From contig CM029642.1 in NCBI GenBank assembly GCA_017311315.1, positions 11,916,596-11,980,595 on the forward strand: 64,000 nt of DNA, written 5' to 3'. This DNA is from Dendrocalamus latiflorus. Lineage: Eukaryota > Streptophyta > Magnoliopsida > Poales > Poaceae. The notes below the pieces were generated by a model. The model did no database searches, was not told where the DNA came from, and worked only from the letters and a program-made list of their open reading frames with translations. Shown in pieces: positions 39,469 through 51,597 of the stretch (position 1 is the first letter of the stretch; the number at the start of each line of letters is the position of its first letter). The position numbers and the translations under genes are program-made.

Positions 39469-42136
39469 ATGGCGAGCGGAGCTTCTTCTTCTTCACTTAC
39501 GGCAGCCATGGCTTGGAGTCCGTCTCTGGGTCATCCTGTCACGGAGAAGCTAATCAAGAGCGATCATATGCTATGGAAAGCACAGGTCCTTCGTGCAGTA
39601 CAAGGTGCACAACTCATCGGATTTCTTGATGGAACCGCGGTGGCGCCTGCATAGAAGATCACCATCAGAACCGGTGACAAGGCCATGGAAGAGCCAAACC
39701 CTGAGTTCGCGAAGTGGTTAGCTCTTGACCAGCAGGTCCTTGGCTATCTCTTCTCTACCCTGTCAAGGGAAATTCTGACGCACATCGCTGCAATGACGAG
39801 TGCGGCAGAAGTCTGGAAGGCAATCGAAGATATGTTTTCTTCACAAACTCGAGCTCGTGCGATTAACACCCGCATGGCTCTCTCCACACTCAAAAAGGAT
39901 CGATGTCCATGCCGGAATATTTCGGTAAGATGAAGGCCTATGGTGACGAGATGGCAGCTGTTGGTAAACCGATCAACGACGAAGAACTCATCTCCTACAT
40001 CCTCAATGGCCTTGACATCGACTATAATCCAGTCGTCACAACAGTTCTGGGCCTGAAAGAATCGATCACTGTGAGCGAGTTATATGCGCAACTAATTAGC
40101 TTTGAAAATCGAATGGATTTACTACAGGGAGGCTCCCATAGCTCAGTTAACTCTGCCAGGCGCGGACGCAGGGCCTTCCAGCGCAGTCATGGCGGTCGCA
40201 GTCGCGGCAATGGCCATGATGGACGCGGTGGCCGCAGCTGCCGCGGAGCAGGCAGACACGGCTACGGAGGATTAAACAACAACAACGAAAACCGCCCAAG
40301 ATGTCAGGTGTGCGAAAAACCGGGCCACACAGCTCTGGACTGTTGGCACCGGTTTGATGAAGAATATGTTCCTGAAAAAAGGTCTGTTGCTGTTGCTACC
40401 AATTCATATGGTGTTGATACCACCTGGTACACAGATACCAGTGCAACAGATCACATCACTAGTGATCTTGACAAGTTGGCCCTCTGAGAGAAGTACACTG
40501 GTTCCGATCAGATTCATACCGCAAGTGGTGCAGGTATGGGCATTAAACATATTGGTCATACTATTGTTCATACCCCAAATCGTAATCTTTTACTCAATAA
40601 TGTCTTACATGTACCAAAAGCCAAGAAAAATCTTGTCTCTGTTCATCGTTTAGCCACTGACAATCAAGCCTTCCTTGAATTTCATCTGAATTTCTTTTTG
40701 ATTAAGGATCAGGCAACGAAGAAAGTTCTTCTCCGAGGAAGATGTGAAGGTGGTCTCTATCCGCTTAATTCAACTTCAGTTAAACAAGCATACAATGTCA
40801 TCAAGCCGTCCCTGTCAAAGTGGCACAACCGATTAGGACACCCAGCTTTACAAATAGTTCAACAAGTTGTTAGTCAGAATAAACTCCCATGTTCCTTAGA
40901 ATCCAATAAAAACTCTGTTTGTGATGCCTGTCAACTAGCAAATAGTCATCAACTACCATATTCAAAGTCGACAAGTGTGTCGCACTCTCCTTTAGAATTA
41001 GTTTTCTCTGATGTTTGGGGTCCAGCAACTGAATCAGTTGGAAGAAATAAATATTAAGTTAGTTTTATTGATGACTTTATTAAATTCACTTGGATTTATC
41101 TTCTTAAACATAAATCCAAGGTCTTCCAAAAATTTCATGAGTTCCAAAAACTTATAGAAAGGATGTTTGGCAGGAAAATAATCTCCATGCAAATTGATTG
41201 GGGTGGCGAATATGAGAAACTCAACTTCTTCTTTAAAAAAGTCGATATCTCTCATCAGGTATCGTGTCCCAATACACACCAACAAAATGGGTCTGCTGAA
41301 AGAAAACATCATCATATTGTCGAAGTTGGCCTAGCCCTTCATGCTCATGCCTCTATGCCACTAAAATTCTGGGATGAAGCTTTCCTTGCTGCTACATACC
41401 TAATCAATCGAATACCCGGCCAGTAAGGTAATTCAATCCACACCCTTAGAACGCCTCTTCCAAATCAAACCAAATTATTCTTCGCTTCATATTTTTGGAT
41501 GTGCCTATTGGCCAAATCTTCATCCCTATAATAATCACAAACTTCTTCAGTAAGGAAAGTGTCACCATATTTATGCTTATATATGTTGATGATATAATTG
41601 TTGCGAGTTCCTCCACAGTTGCAACAACAGGTCTTCTACGGACCCTACAAACTGAGTTTGCACTCAAAGATCTAGGTGATCTTCATTATTTCCTGGGAAT
41701 TGAAGTAAGAAAGACACAAGAAGGTATTCTCCTGACACAAGAAAAATATACTTCAGATATACTCAAGAGGGTTAATATGATAAACTACAAGCCTATGAAC
41801 ACACCCATGTCCACATCTGAAAACTTATCTGCTCAAGGTGAACCACTCGGCCCTGAAGATTCTACAAAGTATATGAGTGTTGTTGGTGCCTTACAATATT
41901 TGATATTGACTAAACCAGATATTGCTTTTCCAGTAAACAAAGTTTGTCTGATATTTCATGCACGAACCAAACATATTGAGGATGATTACCACTTTGTAAG
42001 AGAACGAGTTAATCAAAAGTTATTAGATATCAGATATGTCCCAACAGGTGATCAGGTTGCAGATGGATTTACCAAGCCTCTTCCATTGCGACGACTCGAA
42101 GAATTCAAACACAATCTCAACTTAAGAAAGTTGTGA
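39469..42136 (+). pseudogene. Copia gag-pol, broken with internal deletions
   Basis: Gag starts at 39469 (MASGASSSS) with a UBN2-type domain; TAG at 39651-39653 and a frameshift near 39900 break it. A zinc knuckle CQVCEKPGHTALDC (40309-40350) and a protease WYTDTSATDHIT (DTS instead of DTG) follow. Then come the GAG-pre-integrase box (WHNRLGHPALQ, 40822) and integrase pieces to about 41530. A deletion removes the integrase C-terminus and RT front; RT resumes at LLIYVDDIIVASSS (41573). A second deletion removes most of RNase H, leaving the terminal GDQVADGFTKPLP. It cannot move on its own. Confidence 0.9.
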
Positions 42137-42147
42137 TTGAGAGGGGC

Positions 42148-42434
42148 TGTTAGAAAAAGAAGTGTTTGTAACTAGATCTTCCACATATCCTGGTAATTGC
42201 CGTGTCTTCTAAATAGATAGAAAGTTCCCTCTTCCCTCTTATTGTACCGTGTACAGATAGAACTTGTTTGCTAAAGATAGAAGGGTTAGAATCCTAGTTT
42301 AACAGACACGGCAACTACAGATATGATTGAGATTGTAAAGCAACGCCAAGTGCTATTCTTGGCTCATATTAATAGATCGTGCGGGCTCCTTCGGAGGTGA
42401 GAACGCTTCCTCAAACATCTAAGTTTTCTCCACA
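42148..42434 (+). repeat. 3' LTR of copia element (287 bp)
   Basis: Starts TGTTAGAAAAAGAAG and ends TTTTCTCCACA, directly before TSD ACAGA. It keeps the canonical TG start that the 5' LTR has lost. Confidence 0.95.
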
Positions 42435-42492
42435 ACAGAAAACACAAGAAGATCTCTCTAGAAAGTGAGCTGATGCTGACCAGTTCGTTGGA

Positions 42493-44220
42493 TTATTTGG
42501 TTGGATCCTCCAGCTGCAGCTGCTGCCGTTGCTGTGGCTGTAATTGCATCACCGTCCGATGACGACATCGCGGTGCACCCCCGCCGGCCGGCCAGCCACC
42601 TACATTTCGGGGCCCGCCAAACAGCCTGCCGATCATCGCTTTCACGTCCCCCGGCGTCAGCCCCTCCGCAGCGCCATGCCGTCGATAGAACACCCTGTAC
42701 GCCGGCACCACCGCCGCAACCGCTGCCGCTCTCATCGCCTCTGCCATCTCGTCGTCTTCTACCACCCACCTGCCCTGCATCGCCACAGCCTCGATCACCG
42801 CCGCCTCCACGCCGTCGGCCCCACCCACCACCACCTCGCCCCACGCCGCGTGCACGCACGCGTCCACGTGCCGCCGCGCCTTTGCCCTGTGCGCCTCCGT
42901 CCAACCCTCCCCGAGGATCCCCTCCAGCTTGCTGCTGCCGCGGACTTTCTTGATGACGTAATGCGTGTTGTTCGCCAAGAACATGGAGCTCAGAGCCGCT
43001 TCTCGATAGCTCCCGGCCTTGGCGTCCAGCTTAAGCAGCAGGACGAACACCAGCCAAGCAATCGGATTCGACGACAAGCTCAACGTGGACGACGACGAAT
43101 CCGGCGAGGCACTGCCGGTGCTGGTGCTGGAGGTGTCCACCGACTGCACATGCACGCCTTGGCCTTGTCGGTATATGCCAGCAAGGGCGTCCTCGTAGTC
43201 GGCGAGGACGACGAGATAGTTCATCACGTAGCGGGTGAGCGGGTGCACAGCGCCGCCGGGAACGGTCGCCTTGGACTTCTCCTTCTGGATGGCCGCCTCG
43301 TAGCTGGCTAGGGTGCCGCGCGCCGCCTCGTCGACTTTGCCAAGAGCAGCGGCGGTGCGGGTCGTGATCTCTGACCTGTTCCCGAAGATGGAGACGATCG
43401 CCGGCAGTATCTCGGTGATAGTGTCGTGGACGTCAAGCACGCGGAAGAGCCGCTCCGGGGCGCGGCGCGCTCGTGCCACGGCGGCCTCAGCGACGGCGAT
43501 GAGGTCCGCGGCCTGATCGCTGACGATGCCCGCGAAGACCGCGTCGCCGACGGCCGTGTGGTCGGCGAAGACACTGGCACAGAGCTCTCTCTCCCCGGAG
43601 AAGACGGACTTGAACGCGAATCTTGCGGCGGCGAGCCAGGATTGCACCTTGCCATCCACTTGACCCCAGGTAAGCTTCTGGAAGAGGGCGTGCTGGGAAG
43701 GTGAGAAACCGAGCAGGCGCTGCACCGCGCCGGCCACCACCGCACGGCGGTGCGACGTGAAGGTGGAAACGCACTCCTTACCGTAGCCGGCGGTCATCAT
43801 GGCCTCAGCGACAGTGCGGATATGGTTAGTAGTGCCAACAACGCCAGTGTCTTGGCCGTCGTGATCGGCGAAGGCGCCGGTGGCGTTGGCATCAAGGGAT
43901 GACAGGAGGAGCTGGAGCTCGAGCTGAAGCCTCCGCATGGCGGTCTGGAGAAGCTCCTGCGCCTGGACGAGGACTTCGCCGCGGAGGCCAGCGGAGTCCG
44001 ATGGGAGGAGGAGCATGGAGCAGTGGAGGTCGGCGGCGGAGCGCAGGAAGTAGGCGGCCTCCTCCGCGGAGCCGTCCGGGCGGTCGAGGAAGAGGGAGCG
44101 CGGGGAGGCGTCGGGGTGCCACTTGTCGACAAGGGCGGTGGCCGCGGCGACGCTCTCCTCGAGGACGGCGGCGGCGAGCGTGCGCTGGTGGCTTGGCGAG
44201 GGCTGAGGCCCCCGCGCCAT
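42493..44220 (-). CDS. EXO70 exocyst subunit family protein, copy 2
   Basis: Intronless, 575 residues, start MARGPQPSPSHQ (an upstream in-frame Met at 44310 falls within the TATA-proximal leader and is not conserved). Same domains as copy 1, with the VHPLTRYVMNYL motif and the Gln-rich tail. It differs from copy 1 by a two-residue deletion near residue 77 (GLRGEVLVQ) and scattered substitutions, for example VAGAMM to VAEAMM. No stop or frameshift. The copia element ends 58 bp past the stop codon, so the 3' UTR or polyadenylation signal may now come from the LTR. Expected to act in vesicle tethering; no specific role can be read from sequence. Confidence 0.93.
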   Translation of the reverse strand: MARGPQPSPSHQRTLAAAVLEESVAAATALVDKWHPDASPRSLFLDRPDGSAEEAAYFLRSAADLHCSMLLLPSDSAGLRGEVLVQAQELLQTAMRRLQLELQLLLSSLDANATGAFADHDGQDTGVVGTTNHIRTVAEAMMTAGYGKECVSTFTSHRRAVVAGAVQRLLGFSPSQHALFQKLTWGQVDGKVQSWLAAARFAFKSVFSGERELCASVFADHTAVGDAVFAGIVSDQAADLIAVAEAAVARARRAPERLFRVLDVHDTITEILPAIVSIFGNRSEITTRTAAALGKVDEAARGTLASYEAAIQKEKSKATVPGGAVHPLTRYVMNYLVVLADYEDALAGIYRQGQGVHVQSVDTSSTSTGSASPDSSSSTLSLSSNPIAWLVFVLLLKLDAKAGSYREAALSSMFLANNTHYVIKKVRGSSKLEGILGEGWTEAHRAKARRHVDACVHAAWGEVVVGGADGVEAAVIEAVAMQGRWVVEDDEMAEAMRAAAVAAVVPAYRVFYRRHGAAEGLTPGDVKAMIGRLFGGPRNVGGWPAGGGAPRCRHRTVMQLQPQQRQQLQLEDPTK

Positions 44221-44302
44221 CGGTCGAGCTTGCTTTGCTTCCGACGGAGATGGAGAGCTTGCTTTGCAGTTCGCGTCGAAGTGGCAGGCAAGGCAACCAT
44301 CC

Positions 44303-44320
44303 GCATGCATGTATATAAAG
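44303..44320 (-). promoter_or_regulatory. TATA box of EXO70 copy 2
   Basis: CTTTATATACATGCATGC on the minus strand, about 85-100 bp before the ATG; one base differs from the box of copy 1. Confidence 0.7.
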
Positions 44321-45240
44321 ATTTTGGACGGGAAAAGTAAACAAATGTCTGTCGTCAGTCGTCACACAAGCTGTGAACACGCGTTTCGCACACCAAGTAA
44401 ACACACAGTGAAAGCGTGTTTTTGGGTGAGCCGTTAGTCGTTTTGGACCTTCCGTATGTGGAAGCTACGGCTGCAGTTCACACGTACAGTATTCCTTTCT
44501 TGAAGGAGTCAGCTTTTACGTTGCAAGTGACCCGTCGTATTTGACAGTCGACGCCATCAAACTTTCACTTGGTTCACACGGTGTTTCTTTTACTAGTAGG
44601 AGGTTGGTGCGTTGACTATTACTATGTGCCTTGCTCCAAGCATGCACGCAAACTACGGATTAAATATCGAGCTCATTTCTTGCGTCTTCCAGGACACCTT
44701 GCTGCCTTGACCCGTCAGTGTCACGACGTCTGACTAGTTAAAGAGGCCGTTTTTTCGGCTTGATTGCCCTCTCTCACACATCGTTTTTTAGATTTAAAGC
44801 TTTGTTGTCCAATGTTGATATGTCGTATCTATAGGTGGCTCATCTTGATTTTTGCTTAAGCTAGCTCTGTATATCTACAAATAACTGGTTAATATTCAAG
44901 GCAACTTATTTATTTTGGAGGTTCAGAAAATTCCATAATAATCTTTTTGTAAGTGTATGTTGATCAGCTGGTGACCTCGATTCTTCTCCGCTCTGCTACT
45001 TTCCTAATAGCAGTGACCCATCGTATTTGACAGTCGACGCCATGGAACTTTTACTTTCCTAATTAGCACCGGTGTTTCTTTTACTAATACTAGTAGTAGT
45101 ACCAGGTAGGTGCGTTGACTATTATTACGCGCTTTACTGTACCAGGTAGGTGCGTTGACTATTATTACTTGCCTTACTCCAAGCACGCATGCAAACTAAT
45201 TAATTAGTGAGCTATTACTATGTGCCTGGTATGGTTCAAT
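44321..45240. promoter_or_regulatory. Promoter region of EXO70 copy 2
   Basis: Homologous to the other EXO70 upstream regions. The landmark (C)GTATTTGACAGTCGACGCC occurs twice (44536-44555 and 45014-45034), as in copy 1, so the tandem duplication predates or recurs in these copies. TTGACT W-box motifs occur at 44612-44617, 45115-45120 and 45155-45160; the last two belong to a 40-bp direct duplication. Confidence 0.6.
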
Positions 45241-47894
45241 TCATCTGAAAAGTTCTGACTTATCGCCAAAGTCTGTGAAATGGCCCATGGCAAAGGGAGA
45301 CGTGCTGGTGAGGTAACATTGTATATCTCAACGATGGCAGTTTATTTATTATTTTAAGATTCTTTATTACCTTCTGAGTTTAAGGGCCTGATCTAAAGTG
45401 CTGTGAGCTGCTGGGCTACCGAGCTACTAAATTTCGGCTACATTGAATTTTTGGCTATTTGTGTTGGTTTTTTTTGGTTTTTTTCTTTATTCATTTACAT
45501 TGTCTCAAAAAGATATAATGACGTTTTTTAATTTCTCTAATTCTCTTTACTCAGAAACAGACGAACAGCCACTATAGTGTGTTTACAGCCCAAATACACA
45601 TAAATAGCCACTACAGTGTATTAGTAGCCCGAGCTGCCAGCTGTTTGGATAAACCAATGGTTATAGATTAATCATAATTTACATCAACCAAACCGAGTGT
45701 CTAATGTTTTTCTTTTTTATAAGAATTTATAGTATATTTATCTTTATTGTAAATGTAAAAGACATGTTATCGATTTTTAAAATATAATAGGTCTGGAGCA
45801 TAAGATGAATCCTTCCTTTGCATTAGCTGGCGTAGCACTGCAGTCATGTTCTAGAACGTGCCACCGAAGCCAACCCGGTAAAATAATAACCCCAAATCCC
45901 TTACAATCTTCAGAAATACTTATCAGACTCGTTTACCTGTTAGAGACAACGTTTATGAGGGTGTTGCATCAGAGAGGTTGCTAGATGCGGGTGCCAAGCT
46001 CAAACCTGGCGCTATCCGTGTCCTCCAGCAATTTGCTTGGTGTATCCTCCTCCGTTCAGATTCCTACAACAGCACGCATAAGTCTTACGTTCATGAAACT
46101 GCAAATTTCAGAAACAGACACATCATGAAAAAGGTATATACACTTACTCAGGTTTTCAGCCTTACGTAGAAGAAGCCAGCAAGCACCAAGGGTCTATTCG
46201 TATTGATTTTTGATGATAACTTTTGATTGTGGCTAATAAATAATAGTATCTAACAGAAACGATTTATAGAAGCTGATATGTTCATATCGGCTTATGACTT
46301 TTTGCTGAATACATTATAAAAGAAAAAGAGCAAACGACGGTGCAATAAAAAGTACTACAATATTCGAACCGTCATACGACTTATGGAATTATAACATAAT
46401 AAAATATAAAATGTGTTACTACATGCAAAAGCGGAAAGTAGTGGCTTATGAATAATAGTAGCTGATAGAAATGGTTTATAGAAGTTAGGGTATTCATATT
46501 AGCTTATTACCATAAGATTTTTATTTCGATTTCTTAATTTCTCCGTTGTATCAACAAGTGTATGATTGATTCCCTGATTGTTTTGAACCCAGCCATGTAC
46601 TAGATTCAGTGGATAGCCCAACTTTGCATTCTACCCACTTGTACAGAAAAATGATGACACTTTTATCAAACTTCCACCAACAAGAAACTTCGTTAATAGC
46701 CAATCTTTACTCGTCAATCACAAAAAAAATGAAATCCCCAACTCCAATCGATCATAGCTAATCATGCTCCAAGAATACAAAGGAGGGCTTCACATTGAGT
46801 CTCCAAATTGGCAGAATATACACATACTTCTACAAACTACAGCCAATTTATCTCCTCAAGACGAACCAAACTACACACAAGTGACCGGTAGTAGCAGCCG
46901 GAGTTCTTTCCTGTCTCGCCAAGGCCTAGAGAGTCGAGAGACACCGCCAATTAATCTCCTCCTATTCCGGTATCTCAGGGCCAAGAATCCTCTCCCTCCG
47001 CCGCCGTCGCGGGATTCCCCGGTCGATGGTGCTCCGCGACGGCGTTTGATCCGATCGAGAGGATAGCGCAGGATTAGCGGCGACCTATTTGAGCAGTAAA
47101 AGAAAGTGTTGGGCCCTGCTACTCGGTTCGTGATAATATTCATGAGCCGTTTTTGAACACGGCATAGTTTTGACTTTGCCTAGGCTGCGAGTTGGGTTAT
47201 GTTAATATTCATGTGCAGGAGCGATCTGGTCTAGCTGATGTCGATCAGTATCTCTATCTGGTTAAGTGCGTACTGCAGACCCACCGCCAGCAAGTCAGCA
47301 ACCCTAACCACCGGCCACAAATCCAAGGTCCTCTATCGGTCCCTCTTCCTTTTTCTCTGACTTCCTCGCCTTCGTTGGGTGAGTGAAGATCCGTTGATTT
47401 TTTTTAAAGTAACTTCAGATTTTTTTGGTTTTTTCTGTTTTTCGTTGTAGATTAAATTTGCTAGTTTTATTCTTCTTCGACGAGTTCTTAGGCGAATTTT
47501 ATTTTGTTCTTCGTCGAGTTCTTAGATGGATTTTATTTACATACGATGGGTTTTATTGGATTGACTCACTTAGACAACGATAATAATGCCTACACTAAAA
47601 ATCGACACGGGATTGAGAAAGGTGCAAATAAATCACATTTGATTTCTTCTAACGAACAACACCGCTACAGGGTCCTACATATTAGTAAATATCGTCGACA
47701 ATCTACTTTCTACTACCGTATTTGATATGTTTTTTATCTACAATCTTAAATGTTAAAGTTGGGTACTATGTACTACTCATTGAGTTGTTAATATAAATCA
47801 AAAGATTTGTCTAATTTTTTAATACTTTTGGGAAAAGAATTCTTTGCACCGGTGCTACACTACAGTATACAGCACCATAACTCAGCAACAGACA
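45241..47894. other. Non-coding DNA with degraded repeats
   Basis: MITE-like DNA at 45385-45700 (GGGCCTGATC start, CACTATAGTG boxes). At 45950-46100 a diverged relative of the EXO70 3' flank frame survives (plus strand, RLLDAGAKLKPGAIRVLQQF and GTGTATCC-CAGATTCCTACAAC). A foldback-like segment lies at 46190-46510. GC-rich leader-like DNA with a possible splice donor (GGGTGAGTG) lies at 47280-47390. No gene could be supported. Confidence 0.45.
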
Positions 47895-47902
47895 CGTAGC
47901 GA

Positions 47903-48805
47903 CAGGGGCGAAGCCAAGGGGGAGGCTTGGTAAGGCTCGAGCCTCACCTCCCCCTGGCAGCAGACCCCCCCCCCCCCCCGGCGGCGAGCCCCCCGGAGAG
48001 CACCCGGCCGACGGCGCCGACAACCACAGCTCAATCCCCGGCAACGGCTTTAAGCCCAACAAGCAAAAAAAAACTAAAACTTCAAATGGCAGCCCGGCCC
48101 AACCCCAACAAATTATCTTATTGGCCCACCAAACCAAAACATCCACTCGGCGACAGATCCAGAGCCAGGAGACATTCACAAATCACAAAGACACAAAGCC
48201 AGATCTGGGCATCTGGCGACTGGCGTCGGCGCGGCGACCCGGCGGGAGGGAGGAGTCGGAGCGGGCCAGCGGGGCGACCCGGCGGGAGGAAGGAGTCGGA
48301 CTGTCGGAGCGGGGCGCACTCCGAGCGAGGCGAGGCGGCGGACGACGCCCGGCGGGAGGAGTCGGAGCGGGCTCTCGGCGGGCCTCGACTGGCGCCTGGC
48401 GCTGAGGGAGTTGAGAGAGGGAGGGAGAGGGACTGAGGCGCGGTGTGGAGTCACGGAGGGCTGAGCGCCCGAGCGGCCGAATAAAAGAAGTGGGCAACTG
48501 CTGCAGTGCTTCGGCCGTGCGGGCGAATCGAAGAAAAGGAGGAGCCGGGGAGCCTGCCGAGTGCCGACAGCTCATCTCCTCAAGTGCCGACCGGCCGACG
48601 AGTGTCCACTGAGGGTAATTTTTCTCTACTTTTTTTTTATCAATTTAGTAATTTAGACTTTAGATTTTAGACTAATAATTTATTTATACGCTATAATGGA
48701 GAAACGAACTTTGCTATAAGAGTATAAGACTATATTTATGTCAACTTAGTTTAATCCGATAAATACTTCAGCCTCCCCTCAATTTTAATCCTGGCTTCGC
48801 CACTG
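47903..48805. mobile_element. 903-bp non-autonomous hAT element, TSD CGTAGCGA
   Basis: Ends CAGGGGCGAAGCCAAG and CTGGCTTCGCCACTG are inverted, a hAT (Tip100-like) signature. CGTAGCGA is duplicated exactly at 47895-47902 and 48806-48813. It holds a run of 16 C (about 47967-47982) and GC-rich GGAGTCGGAGCGGG repeats (48240-48370). No transposase. Confidence 0.92.
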
Positions 48806-48813
48806 CGTAGCGA

Positions 48814-49172
48814 TACAAATCTTAATGCACTTTTGGCCCTTCGTCCTCGACACCATCAACCCAACAGTCATGAGAAAGCTCCTCTTCCAAAGACGGCCAG
48901 CAGGGCCGTCGTCGTCAACCCGCTGTGCACGCCGCCATCGACCGGTGCACCGTCGAGTCACGCTGCAACCAACAAGCCACGTAGCTGCTGAAGATCTGCA
49001 CTCCGGCCACCTACGAACTAGGCAGCCGCGCGCCGCGATACTGGAATTTACATGCATGGCACCACTGGCTTCTGCTCGCATCGAAGTCGGCGGCGGTGGC
49101 CCAACTCGACGCCATGGCTGGATTGGGGAAGAACATTGTGTTTAACTGGCAGAGGGGAATGTGTGATGCCTT
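48814..49172. other. Non-coding spacer between hAT and MULE
   Basis: Moderately GC-rich. A plus-strand frame of 106 codons (48825-49145) has no recognised homology and is not accepted as a gene. Confidence 0.35.
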
Positions 49173-49668
49173 GAGTTTATTGAAGTTTGGACATTTGTAA
49201 CACTGTTTGCCCTAAAAATACCAAATATAGTTTGGTGAGCGTAAAAATTCCATTTTTGACCCCCTACGCGACCGCGGGACTACGGGATGATGACATGTGT
49301 TTTATCGTGCGGTGGGAGAGTGCACGGGCTAGTCGTGCAGTCCGGGACCGCACGACTAGCACTGTAGCTTAATCATGCGGTCCTAGACCGCATGATTAAC
49401 ACTGTAGCACGGCGCGGTGCGGTCCACGAGTGCATGATTTTGCGGGAGAAATGCGGTGCCCAAGCGCACGATTTTCACCGAGATTCCCACCCGAGCACAC
49501 GATTTCACCAAGTTCCCAACTGCGACGAACAAGCAAGGGCTGCTACGGCCATGGCCGAACAAGCGGAGCATGCCAGGAGGTCACACCCCCTAACGACGTC
49601 CCTCGTAGGAGCATGTCCATACTAAATGTACCAAGCAAATGTTCGCCACAACACCTACTGGAGGGCGA

Positions 49669-50194
49669 GACACCGCCCCTCTATTGGTGCAAAGACCCAT
49701 ACAAATTCTTCAAGTCTAAGCAGCGGCTCAGCCTGGGCATGCGTTACTGGAGTTGTGCAAACTACTTCTGTGACTACCCTAACCACCGTTTCAACACGAG
49801 CAGCTATCGGTAGCCGGTAAGGACCAGTTACAATGTGTTTCCCCTACTATTTCTCATTCAAAGCATGCAATAACAACCTCTCTCATCTACCCGCAGCTCC
49901 CAGAACCGCTATGTGGCTACCGCAGGTGGATCGATCTGGAGATCCACCCACATGACCAGTGGACTCTTGACTACGAGGAGTGGAATGACAAAAGGACATA
50001 CAAGATCCGCGAGGAGCGCCGCAATGACGAGCAAACCGAGCGTATACGTCGGGAGACAAAAGCTTATCTCGAGGTGTGTACGCGCAGGGAGCGCGAGAAA
50101 AAAGGGAAATGGTGGCCAAGGCCAAAGAGAGGCATCTGAGGATTTCAACGCCGAGCTCGCAAGGAAGGGAAAATGGCCCCAGTCTACGCAGTAG
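49669..50194 (+). pseudogene. GRF-type zinc-finger protein gene fragment inside MULE
   Basis: The first exon reads PPLYWCKDPYKFF...YWSCANYFCDYP, the GRF zinc-finger pattern, then stops at TAG (49811-49813) one codon before a GTAAGG donor (49817). After an acceptor (CCGCAG, 49891-49896) the second exon reads LPEPLCGYRRWIDLEIHP and a charged Glu/Arg coil. A frameshift near 50100 is needed to reach the usual end GKWPQSTQ (stop at 50192-50194). Such proteins are common in grass genomes and in transposons; their role is unknown. Confidence 0.7.
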
Positions 50195-51110
50195 GTCGGG
50201 CCATTCCGCACTACTCCCCTCTCAATGTCTAATTTATTTCCATGCCAAGAAGGCGCATATATATTGTACGACTAATTTGGTTTGTTGCATCGTGCATGGT
50301 TCTATTTCTTATGCATGTAACCAAATCTTGTACGCCATGTTATTCCTATGTTTATTATAAAGTCTATTTTAATTAACAATATAAAATCCTGTCATCTTTT
50401 CGCATTCAAATCTTCATGTGCTCAATACCACTTCCCTTCCTTTCGTCTAGTTGTTCCTATCCCAGTCGTTCTTACAAATTCTTTCATGGAATTTCTTCCA
50501 CTATAACAACATAAGATGATCACAAAATGTTATTGCGAATTGAATATATTTTTTACCTTTCACAATGTACGAAAATCATAAATAAATCAATCGTTACTTC
50601 GCATTATAACTTACCTCCGTGAGTACGAGTCATTTAGGCCTCAATGACTCGTACAAAATTCTTCTAAAAAATTTTCGCACTACAACAACATACGGCGATC
50701 ACAATATATTACTGTCAGTCTAACATATTTCATATCGTTAAGAATCTACGAAAGTTACAAATGGACTAGCCTACCCTTTATCTGCCCTTTTATTTTGAAA
50801 AAAACTAAAAAAAGATTTCCTACATGTATTATCTACATTGCGTAACGAGTTTTCAAAAATACTTTTTAAAATATTTTGCACCTCAATTTTCATATTAAAA
50901 AATTTGTTCATACTGTACACATAAATAAATTATGAAAGACAATTCTTAATGTTTGTAATTACAAAAAAGTTACACAAAAAAGTAAAAAACACTCTGCATT
51001 AAAATTATATTTTTTAAACCTTATTATGTATATCCAAAAATAATTATATTGTAAATATATTTCTATAAACAAATATAAAACTTATATTTAACACCGCAGA
51101 ACAAAATACA
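50195..51110. other. AT-rich interior of the MULE
   Basis: No gene. A and T runs dominate, without a tandem pattern. Confidence 0.5.
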
Positions 51111-51597
51111 CAGAGCAGCAAAAAAATAGTATTGCCTTAATTGTGCGGTCGTGGACCGCACGATCACTGTAGCTGGCTTAATTGTGCGGTCCTTGACCGC
51201 ACGACCACTGTAGTGCATAATCGTGCGGTCCCGGACTGCACGGCTGCCACGTGTCATGCTTCCGTGATCGTGCGGTCGGGGAGGGGGGCTACATTTGGCA
51301 TTTTGGTGACCTGAGAGCTATATTTGGTATTAATGTGAGGAATAGTACCAAATTTGTCCAAGATTCGAGTTTAATTAGGTAGCCAAAAATGTAGAAAAAC
51401 TCAGAAATGCAATCATTATTACTTAAGCATGATTCCACAGAAATTACAATTTTTTGGACTGTAAAAGATACATGATACATCATGCATACAGCACATGTAT
51501 CGTTCACATTTTAACAGACTTGGACATATAGACACGTGCAGTGGCTCATGTGTGACACTGATTATTTAGCATTTGACTGTTCAATAAGCACGCTCAA

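Larger units (their letters stand above)
39150..42434 (+). mobile_element. Ty1/copia retrotransposon with both LTRs, TSD ACAGA
   Basis: Two 287-bp LTRs bracket a shortened interior of 2.7 kb. ACAGA is duplicated at 39145-39149 and 42435-42439. A polypurine tract (TTGAGAGGGG, 42137-42146) sits before the 3' LTR. It inserted into the 3' flank of EXO70 copy 2, 59 bp from the stop codon. Confidence 0.95.
49182..51366. mobile_element. 2.2-kb MULE carrying GRF zinc-finger gene pieces (Pack-MULE-like)
   Basis: Ends GAAGTTTGGACATTTG and GAATCTTGGACAAATTTGG (reverse strand) align over about 80 bp with ACCAAATATAG in common, and resemble the TIR of the 439-bp element at 15481. GAGTTTATT (49173-49181) and GAGTTTAAT (51367-51375) are a 9-bp TSD with one mismatch. 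Subterminal palindromes of TCGTGCGGTC/GACCGCACGA flank the cargo. No transposase is present. Confidence 0.85.

Noticed and set aside
48825..49145. 106-codon plus-strand frame between hAT and MULE
   Set aside because: No recognised homology, biased composition, no promoter or splice evidence.
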